This document shows, piece after piece, positions 1 through 5,406 of a stretch of 23,496 nt of DNA (the first letter of the stretch is position 1; each line of letters opens with the position of its first letter). The stretch lies in IMG/VR virus record IMGVR_UViG_3300025705_000024, positions 1 to 23,496 of that record; one strand, given 5' to 3'. Origin of the DNA: a virus. The notes below the pieces were generated by a model. The model made no database searches. It was given only the letters and a program-made list of their open reading frames with translations, and was not told where the DNA came from. The translations under genes were made by a program, and so were the position numbers.

Positions 1-239
1 TTAGCATCTGTATAAAATGTAGGATCACCAAATGTATCTACTAGATCTCGCTGCGATGTTAGTAGGTATGGTTTACCTGCATTGGCTTTTTGCGTTCCTG
101 GTGCAATACCAGTTCCTGCGCCGTTTGTTTTATTTTCGCTAGTTGCGACAAATATTATAGGTACTGTGCCTGGTTCTGCCGGAGTATAAAAACTCTCGTC
201 AATAACGCTGACCTCTACACCTGGTGAAGTTAATGCCAT
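1..239 (-). CDS. 18: Tail sheath protein gp18, N-terminal part (gene continues past the left edge)
   Basis: Contractile tail sheath subunit. In T4-like phages it polymerises around the tail tube and contracts to drive infection. Only the first 79 codons are visible. The protein opens MALTSPGVEVSVIDES and continues through TPAEPGTVP and a YLLTSQRDLV segment to FGDPTFY, a pattern I recognise from marine T4-like sheath N-termini. The ATG at 239-237 is supported by an AGGAG ribosome site on the minus strand at 253-249, nine bases upstream, and by a late-promoter-like CTAAATAG at 281-274. It is the last gene of the minus-strand block, 75 bases downstream of the kinase-like gene. The family call rests on the N-terminus only, since the contractile domains lie outside the window. 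Confidence 0.9.
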   Translation of the reverse strand, partial: MALTSPGVEVSVIDESFYTPAEPGTVPIIFVATSENKTNGAGTGIAPGTQKANAGKPYLLTSQRDLVDTFGDPTFYTDA

Positions 240-273
240 TTTAATTTTCTCCTGTAAAGTGTTTCACTTACAA

Positions 274-281
274 CTATTTAG
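274..281 (-). promoter_or_regulatory. Putative late promoter for the tail sheath gene
   Basis: On the minus strand 281-274 reads CTAAATAG, a variant of the T4 late promoter core TATAAATA of the kind reported for marine T4-like phages. It lies in the 75-base gap between the kinase-like gene and gp18, and transcription would start near base 268, about 29 bases before the ATG. The AGGAG at 253-249 would then sit inside the leader. Position and motif agree, but seven- or eight-base AT motifs are common in this sequence. Confidence 0.5.
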
Positions 282-314
282 CAGATCAGTGGAGAAAAAG
301 GCGGTTTTTAGGGG

Positions 315-815
315 TTAAGTACGTATATAACTCATTAGCTGATCTACGTTAAACTTTAAATCTTCTAATGTACCATTATTATCAATAGTGAAATCTGCCA
401 TCCATTGTTCAAGACTCATACTGTTTTTTGATTCGGGCATTAGGTATTTGCTACGATCAACCCAGATACAATAATCAAATACACCAGTGTTTTGCATTGC
501 AAAAAATTCACGCTTGTTTCGTAGCCCACAATAGATATCGTAAGCAGCAAACATTTCTCTACCTAGAGTCGCTGCATCAGGTACATTATAATCGCAGATA
601 GCATCATACCATTCTGCTCTGTGATTATGCCTGTCAGCATAACACTCTTCTTCGCTAGAATATCCATACTTGTCCTTTAACTGATCATATATAAATAATT
701 TAGAACAAAACTGGCTACTACTTTCAAAAGTATAACCGTAATGATCTCTTAATATTTCACACACAGTATCTTTGCCGTGTCTGCCATGACCTATAACTAA
801 TAACTTTTTATTCAT
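315..815 (-). CDS. P-loop kinase, probably deoxynucleoside monophosphate kinase-like
   Basis: A 166-residue P-loop NTPase that probably phosphorylates (deoxy)nucleoside monophosphates, supplying precursors for phage DNA synthesis in the cytoplasm. The Walker A motif is at residues 9-17 (GHGRHGKDT), with the GKD-T form seen in phage dNMP kinases rather than the usual GK[ST]. An aromatic-rich middle and FDYCIWVDRS near residue 115 fit a kinase core strand followed by a possible substrate-binding segment. No Walker B or lid could be assigned with certainty, so the substrate is inferred. The ATG at 815 lies 18 bases downstream of the SGNH gene's stop. No clear Shine-Dalgarno precedes it; a CTAAATA element at 840-834 is the only obvious signal. 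The gene lies among structural genes, so it may be expressed late. Confidence 0.72.
   Translation of the reverse strand: MNKKLLVIGHGRHGKDTVCEILRDHYGYTFESSSQFCSKLFIYDQLKDKYGYSSEEECYADRHNHRAEWYDAICDYNVPDAATLGREMFAAYDIYCGLRNKREFFAMQNTGVFDYCIWVDRSKYLMPESKNSMSLEQWMADFTIDNNGTLEDLKFNVDQLMSYIRT
690..697 (+). promoter_or_regulatory. Exact TATAAATA on the plus strand inside the kinase-like gene (antisense candidate)
   Basis: Bases 690-697 read TATAAATA on the plus strand, matching the T4 late core, but they lie inside the minus-strand kinase-like gene. If active, the element would make RNA antisense to the kinase, SGNH and gp13 genes and could run on into gp14. In a sequence this AT-rich a few such octamers are expected by chance (another lies at 10103-10110), so I rate it low. 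Confidence 0.15.
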
Positions 816-832
816 ACGTTTAATATAACATA

Positions 833-840
833 TTATTTAG
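833..840 (-). promoter_or_regulatory. Putative late promoter for the kinase-like gene, overlapping the SGNH stop codon
   Basis: Minus-strand 840-833 reads CTAAATAA; the last three bases are the stop codon of the upstream SGNH gene. A start about six bases on would give a leader of roughly 13 bases to the kinase ATG at 815. The reading frame constrains these bases (Ser-Lys-stop), so the motif could be incidental. Confidence 0.35.
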
Positions 841-1660
841 ACTTTGTCAATATCCATTTTGAAAAAAGATCTGCCCAATCGTTGTGTGCTTGTTCAAGAG
901 GATGATCTGATTCTTTTCCTTTTTCATATTTAAACGCTGTTGCCCAATCCCAAAATCCAAGACCGTCTTTGGTGTGTATATTATTAGGACGATTTAATCT
1001 TGCAATCATGTCTTGTAAAAAAATATTATCTTGATTTAATAACTCAGGTTCTATATCGTTAAACGCAGATGTATAAAAATACTTAATATTATTATTTTCA
1101 AGCCAGCTTGTTAAATATTCTAGTTGCTGTAGTGGATAATATACATGATTATCGTGTGTGTCACGCCTAGCATAAAACTCTACATTTGTTCGTGTTAGAT
1201 GTTCCAATGCCCACATTTGTCTTCTTCTGTATAACATCTCATTTGAATAACCTTTGGTCTTACCGTCTCCATCTGAAGGCAACGAAGTTAAAAATCTATC
1301 TTCGTGTGTTTTTATTTTTCTACCTGGAGGATATATACTAGGATATTCTCTACGCAAAATACTTGTCCACATTACAACTACAACAATGTCTTCTGGGTTG
1401 TGTATTCTTAACTGGTGGCGGGTTTGATATATTATACGCCTAACTATACTTCCATAATCGGCACCCGGTACAGCAGTATTATCAACAGTTGCATTAGTAA
1501 ACATTTTTTCTTGGAGCAAGTTGGGCCAGGCTGTATGACTCAACTCCTGACATATACCTTTGTGAGCACGTTCCCAATCCTCATCGGCAAGTTCAGAGCC
1601 TGCTGTAAAACTACAACCGCCTGCTATTACTTTTTTGATATTATTAAATCTATTATCCAA
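833..1660 (-). CDS. SGNH/GDSL-type hydrolase
   Basis: A 275-residue protein with an SGNH-hydrolase layout, a family that cleaves ester bonds such as acyl or acetyl groups on lipids and glycans. The block I motif GCSFTAG is at residues 15-21 with S17 as likely nucleophile. N61 to G66 (NTAVPG) fits the block II glycine. A hydrophobic strand ending in MWTSILRRE near residue 98 resembles the variant block III of phage members. DHPLEQAH at 252-259 would supply the block V histidine (H253). The usual DxxH acid is not clear-cut, because D252 is adjacent and E250 is three residues before H253. Translation must begin at TTG (1660-1658): an in-frame TAA lies directly upstream, and no ATG or GTG occurs before the conserved core. 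The gene overlaps the end of gp13 by eight bases, which suggests coupled translation. The substrate is unknown. Confidence 0.75.
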   Translation of the reverse strand: MDNRFNNIKKVIAGGCSFTAGSELADEDWERAHKGICQELSHTAWPNLLQEKMFTNATVDNTAVPGADYGSIVRRIIYQTRHQLRIHNPEDIVVVVMWTSILRREYPSIYPPGRKIKTHEDRFLTSLPSDGDGKTKGYSNEMLYRRRQMWALEHLTRTNVEFYARRDTHDNHVYYPLQQLEYLTSWLENNNIKYFYTSAFNDIEPELLNQDNIFLQDMIARLNRPNNIHTKDGLGFWDWATAFKYEKGKESDHPLEQAHNDWADLFSKWILTKSK

Positions 1661-2411
1661 TTAAAAAACCGTAGCCAACACCACCTGCAACAGACATAGC
1701 TAAGTCGTTGTCAAGTTTTTCCATTTCCTGTTGAGCTTCGGCTTTGAGTGAATCACCATTGAGTGTTGTTCCACCACCCGGTCCGGCAATAGTAGCAAAC
1801 TTACTACGTGCTTCACCTAGCATATATTTACAGTTAGCAAGAGTATATTCTTTAATCCACTGAAATGCTTTGTAGTCTTTGTACAACTCAAAGTCAGGTC
1901 TGTGATTATAACAATATAGCAATACTTCTTCCTCAGCTCTTGGTCTTGTTAATATAGTTAGTTTTTTTGTACTAGTGTTCCAAACAAATTCGATAAAACT
2001 ACCAAACATTCTTCCTACTAGCTCTTGTTGTTGAGCAAAGAAATCGTATGTAGCAAGTCCGCCAATACCACTACCTGCTAACAAGTATGTGTTTGTATAA
2101 GCAAGGTTAAACGGTTCAAAGGTTGTTCCACCACTGTTGCCGCCCAATCTACTTCCTACACTGCGTCTATGCACTTTGCGTACTTCTATTATTTCATTAG
2201 GTAGTGTATATGCATTAACGTCTTCTGTTAGTGCAAGAGTAATATAACTTTCTTCAACACTGTTTTCACTGCGTTGTCTGTATCGTGCAGTTGCTTTTCC
2301 TAGTGCAGTTTCGTAGTGTATAGGATCTAATTCTACATCTACCATTCCGCCACCTAAGAAAGCGTTTACATAATCAAATACTTCTTGTTTTTGTGTTGTT
2401 AAGTCGGTCAT
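1653..2411 (-). CDS. 13: Neck protein gp13 (head completion)
   Basis: A 252-residue neck protein. In T4, gp13 and gp14 close the filled head and form the surface to which the tail joins. T4 gp13 is about 309 residues, so this is a short version. Matching features are the N-terminal helix followed by GGGMVDVELDPIHYETALGKA (about residues 20-40, like the T4 'INVELTPDQIYDCIQRAL' region) and a C-terminal KEYTLANCKYMLGEARSKF helix. A GGTTLNGDSLKAEAQQEME segment follows, and the end is GFLIG, close to T4's FGILVG. The ATG at 2411 is preceded on the minus strand by GGAG at 2422-2419 and by CATAAATA at 2435-2428. Unlike in T4, gp14 is divergent rather than directly downstream. Confidence 0.85.
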   Translation of the reverse strand: MTDLTTQKQEVFDYVNAFLGGGMVDVELDPIHYETALGKATARYRQRSENSVEESYITLALTEDVNAYTLPNEIIEVRKVHRRSVGSRLGGNSGGTTFEPFNLAYTNTYLLAGSGIGGLATYDFFAQQQELVGRMFGSFIEFVWNTSTKKLTILTRPRAEEEVLLYCYNHRPDFELYKDYKAFQWIKEYTLANCKYMLGEARSKFATIAGPGGGTTLNGDSLKAEAQQEMEKLDNDLAMSVAGGVGYGFLIG

Positions 2412-2427
2412 TGTTTGTCTCCACTAG

Positions 2428-2435
2428 TATTTATG
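2428..2435 (-). promoter_or_regulatory. Putative late promoter for gp13
   Basis: Minus-strand 2435-2428 reads CATAAATA, one base off the T4 late core TATAAATA. The start would fall near 2422, giving a leader of about 11 bases whose first bases include the GGAG at 2422-2419. It abuts the plus-strand CTAAATA at 2436-2442, so the two promoters are back to back. Confidence 0.5.
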
Positions 2436-2442
2436 CTAAATA
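2436..2442 (+). promoter_or_regulatory. Putative late promoter for gp14-gp15-Nudix
   Basis: Plus-strand 2436-2442 reads CTAAATA. It is the only late-like element in the gap ahead of the plus-strand cluster, whose upstream neighbours are all on the other strand. T4 late transcripts start about six bases past the core, which here is base 2447-2448, at or next to the gp14 ATG. The mRNA could therefore be leaderless. Confidence 0.5.
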
Positions 2443-2447
2443 TACAT

Positions 2448-3593
2448 ATGCCGAGACTTAGTTTATACAGACCCGAAAAAACAAAAGATTATTCCTTCTT
2501 AGATGGTGTTGTCTACGAACAGTTTACTGTTGGAGGAACTGATTTTAATATTCACAAGTACCTCGGACCAAAGACCACATTAGCAGAGGATGCAACAGCT
2601 GAGCAGCCCATTTACGATGTTGTTAAAGAAACTAATATACAAGACTTATTATTTTTAGAAAATAGAGATCGTAAATACGAACCTAACATATATAATATTC
2701 GAGGAATATACAATGTTCAAGACATTGACTTTGATTTAAGTCAGTTTGGATTATTTTTAAGTAATGACACATTGTTTATGACAATACATATTACAGATAG
2801 TGTGCGTATACTTGGTAGAAAAATTATGTCAGGTGATGTTTTAGAACTTCCGCACTTAAAAGACGAATATGCGTTAAATGATCATAGTGTAGCACTTAAA
2901 AGATTTTATGTAGTAGAAGATGTAAACAGAGCATCAGAAGGATTTTCTCCTACATGGTATCCGCATTTATACAGAATCAAATTAAAACAGATTATGGATA
3001 GTCAAGAATATAAAGAAATTTTAGATTTGCCGGCTAACGAAGACGAGCCAGGTGAAGGTAACTTAAGAGATCTTTTAAGTACATACGAAACTGAAATGCA
3101 AATTAATGATGCTGTTGTAGCACAAGCTGAAGCCGATGCAGGACTTAGCGGGTATGACACTTCTCATTATTATTCATTATCTACTAATTCAGATGGAAGT
3201 GTTGATTTAGAAACAGCTCAAACTGATTTAGACGGAAATACTGCTGCAAGGCCAGGTAGGTCTGGATATGACGGTTATTTGTTAGGTACAGCTGATGCAC
3301 CTAACGGAGCAGACTTTGGAATGGGTATAAGTTTTCCGTTAAGTAGTGAAACTGGCGACTATTTCCTAAGAACAGATTTTATGCCAAAACGGTTGTTTAG
3401 ATATAACGGAACAAGTTGGGTTAAGATGCAAGATGGTGTTAGAATGACTATGACACAAACAGATACCAGAAAAACACAAAAAACTTCGTTTGTTAATAAT
3501 ACAAATACCAATAACATAGGCGGCGAAACTGTTAATGAGAGACAGAGTTTAAGTAAAGCACTTAGACCTAAAGGTTTAGAAAACGATAATTAA
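2448..3593 (+). CDS. 14: Neck protein gp14
   Basis: A 381-residue neck protein, partner of gp13 in the T4 head-tail connector. T4 gp14 is about 256 residues; the marine form is longer. The core matches the family: N-terminal MPRLSLYRPEK, then VGGTDFNIHKYLGP, FGLFLSNDTLFMTIH, GDVLELPHLKDEYAL and a WYPHLYRIKLKQIMDSQEY segment (about residues 170-190). The C-terminal part (about 280-381) carries FGMGISFP, GDYFLRTD, a YNGTSW motif and RQSLSKALRPK at the end. I choose the ATG at 2448; upstream in-frame starts at 2433 (ATG) and 2415 (TTG) would overlap the promoter element and add residues outside the familiar N-terminus. No Shine-Dalgarno is visible, which fits a leaderless mRNA. gp15 follows after eight bases. 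Confidence 0.8.
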   Translation: MPRLSLYRPEKTKDYSFLDGVVYEQFTVGGTDFNIHKYLGPKTTLAEDATAEQPIYDVVKETNIQDLLFLENRDRKYEPNIYNIRGIYNVQDIDFDLSQFGLFLSNDTLFMTIHITDSVRILGRKIMSGDVLELPHLKDEYALNDHSVALKRFYVVEDVNRASEGFSPTWYPHLYRIKLKQIMDSQEYKEILDLPANEDEPGEGNLRDLLSTYETEMQINDAVVAQAEADAGLSGYDTSHYYSLSTNSDGSVDLETAQTDLDGNTAARPGRSGYDGYLLGTADAPNGADFGMGISFPLSSETGDYFLRTDFMPKRLFRYNGTSWVKMQDGVRMTMTQTDTRKTQKTSFVNNTNTNNIGGETVNERQSLSKALRPKGLENDN

Positions 3594-3601
3594 GGTATTA
3601 T

Positions 3602-4966
3602 ATGCAACATTTTTATGACGGTCAGATTAGACGATACATTACTCAAATGATTAGAATGTTAAGCAATTTTGCTTATCAAGATACTGACGGTAATTTAATT
3701 CGTGTGCCTGTTACATATGGTGATTTAACAAGACAGGTTGGTAATATAATTAGAGACAACTCTGAAAACAAAATACCAAGTGCTCCAAGAGTCGCTTTAT
3801 ATATTACAGGATTAGAACCTGATCGAACACGAACAGCAGATCAAACATTTGTAAGTAAAATGAATATTCGAGAAAGACACTATGATTCAGACGGTAAAGA
3901 ATATTTAGATAAACAAGGAAAAAACTATACTGTGGAACGCATTATGCCTACTCCGTATACATTAAGTGTTAATGCTGATATATGGTCAACAAACACAGAC
4001 CAAAAATTACAAATTTTAGAACAATTACTTGTGTTGTTTAATCCAAGTTTAGAAATACAAACTACTGATAATTATATTGACTGGACGAGTTTAAGTGTAG
4101 TAAACTTAGAAGGAATGACATTTAGTAGTCGTAGTGTTCCTGTTGGTGTTGATAGCGATATAGACATTGCTACACTACAGTTTACTACACCAATTTATCT
4201 TAGTGCTCCAGTAAAAGTAAAACGTTTAGGTGTCATTACTGATATTATACAAAGTATATACGATACTACACAAGGATCTATAGACCTACAATTAACGCCA
4301 TTACAAAATACTGATCTTGTGCCAGATAGCTATTATGAAAGTTTAGATCAGCCTTTAATTAAAACTAATTATCAAGAGTATGGCATGTACGTTAATGGAG
4401 ACTCGATACAAATAATAGATAAAAATAAAGTAGGAAATGTAGATTGGGCTGATTTATTAGAAGCATATCCTGGTTTTTATCAAGCCGGAATAAGTAGAAT
4501 ATATCTTACAAACGAAGCATTAGATATTGAAATTACTGGTACGTTTGCAGTTAATGAATTAAATAGTAAAAATATTGTTATATCGTGGGACGTTGATAGT
4601 TTACCTACTAATAATGTGTTTACAAGTAGCTTTAGAGATGCGAATCAATTATCTACAATTGACTCAATTATTGATCCATTATCACTTGATCCTTCAGCAT
4701 TTGAAATAGAAGGATATAGATTTTTAATAACAAGTTCTATTAATAAAAATGAAGCATGGGGTAATCTTGTAGCTGAAAATAACGATATTATAGAATATAA
4801 TGGATCAAACTGGTATGTACTATTTAATAGTTCTGAAATTGAAAATACAACATATGTAACAAATATAACAACTGGTAAGCAATACTATTGGAACGGCGCT
4901 CAATGGTTATTAAGTATTGATGGCGAGTTTTCAAAAGGCAATTGGCGTCTTAGTCTCGAAGGCTAA
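3602..4966 (+). CDS. 15: Tail completion / sheath stabiliser protein gp15
   Basis: gp15 caps the top of the tail tube and sheath in T4 and joins the tail to the neck. This protein is 454 residues against about 272 in T4. The N-terminal half is recognisable: FYDGQIRRYITQMIRMLSNF (compare T4 FYNSSFRRYATLMGDLFSN), IRVPVTYGD, then MPTPYTLSVNADIWSTNTDQKLQILEQLL with FNPSLEIQ (compare T4 NPSPIKMIYELSIFTRYEDDMFQIVEQILPYFQP). The extra C-terminal part (from about residue 230) ends with two aromatic motifs, YNGSNW and YWNGAQW, which may be small beta-domains. AAGG at 3592-3595, seven bases before the ATG, overlaps the gp14 stop, so translation is probably coupled. The Nudix gene follows after eight bases. 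Confidence 0.85.
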   Translation: MQHFYDGQIRRYITQMIRMLSNFAYQDTDGNLIRVPVTYGDLTRQVGNIIRDNSENKIPSAPRVALYITGLEPDRTRTADQTFVSKMNIRERHYDSDGKEYLDKQGKNYTVERIMPTPYTLSVNADIWSTNTDQKLQILEQLLVLFNPSLEIQTTDNYIDWTSLSVVNLEGMTFSSRSVPVGVDSDIDIATLQFTTPIYLSAPVKVKRLGVITDIIQSIYDTTQGSIDLQLTPLQNTDLVPDSYYESLDQPLIKTNYQEYGMYVNGDSIQIIDKNKVGNVDWADLLEAYPGFYQAGISRIYLTNEALDIEITGTFAVNELNSKNIVISWDVDSLPTNNVFTSSFRDANQLSTIDSIIDPLSLDPSAFEIEGYRFLITSSINKNEAWGNLVAENNDIIEYNGSNWYVLFNSSEIENTTYVTNITTGKQYYWNGAQWLLSIDGEFSKGNWRLSLEG

Positions 4967-4974
4967 CTATTTTT

Positions 4975-5406
4975 ATGAACGAAATATTATGCAGTGGCGC
5001 TATATTCTTTAGTAAATCTACAAAAAGAATGCTGTTATTACACCGACGAAATGGCAGTAAAAGTAATCAATGGGGAATAGTAGGCGGCAAGTCCGAGAAC
5101 AACGAATCTCATTGGGAAGGTTTACAAAGAGAAATAGAGGAAGAAATTGGATTTCTTCCGTGTATACGAAAATCAATACCTTTAGAAAAGTTTATTAGTA
5201 AGGATGCACGGTTCCATTTCTTAACATACCTATGTATAGTCGATAATGAGTTTATTCCAACACTTAATATTGAACATGATAGTTATGCCTGGTGCTCGTA
5301 TAAAAGCTGGCCAAAGCCGTTACATATAGGTTTAAAGAGTAGTCTATCAAACAATACTATTAAGAAAAAACTCGAAACTGTATTTGATATAATAGACTTT
5401 ATTTAA
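4975..5406 (+). CDS. Nudix hydrolase
   Basis: A 143-residue Nudix-family pyrophosphohydrolase. The family cleaves nucleoside diphosphates linked to another moiety, such as oxidised dNTPs, ADP-ribose, NADH or capped RNA. The Nudix box GX5EX7REUXEEXGU is complete at residues 38-60: G38, E44, R52-E53, E56-E57 and G59. The preceding strand GAIFFS and the LLHRR segment are typical. The length fits a minimal Nudix domain with no extra targeting region, so the substrate cannot be named. A GAAGG at 4958-4962, at the end of gp15, is a weak ribosome site 12 bases before the ATG. It is the last gene of the plus-strand cluster, and its stop (5404-5406) overlaps the stop of the convergent fibre gene. Confidence 0.9.
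   Translation: MNEILCSGAIFFSKSTKRMLLLHRRNGSKSNQWGIVGGKSENNESHWEGLQREIEEEIGFLPCIRKSIPLEKFISKDARFHFLTYLCIVDNEFIPTLNIEHDSYAWCSYKSWPKPLHIGLKSSLSNNTIKKKLETVFDIIDFI

Noticed and set aside
295-309. AAAAA-GGCGG-TTTTT as a terminator after the kinase-like gene
   Set aside because: The stem would be only five A-T pairs with no GC, too weak for an intrinsic terminator, and it lies just upstream of the sheath promoter.
1415-1699. Plus-strand open frame opposite the SGNH gene
   Set aside because: Lies antisense to a gene with clear family motifs; no domain or start signal supports it.
2415-2447. Upstream starts for gp14 (TTG 2415, ATG 2433)
   Set aside because: They would place the CTAAATA element inside the coding sequence and add residues before the familiar MPRLSLYRPEK start.
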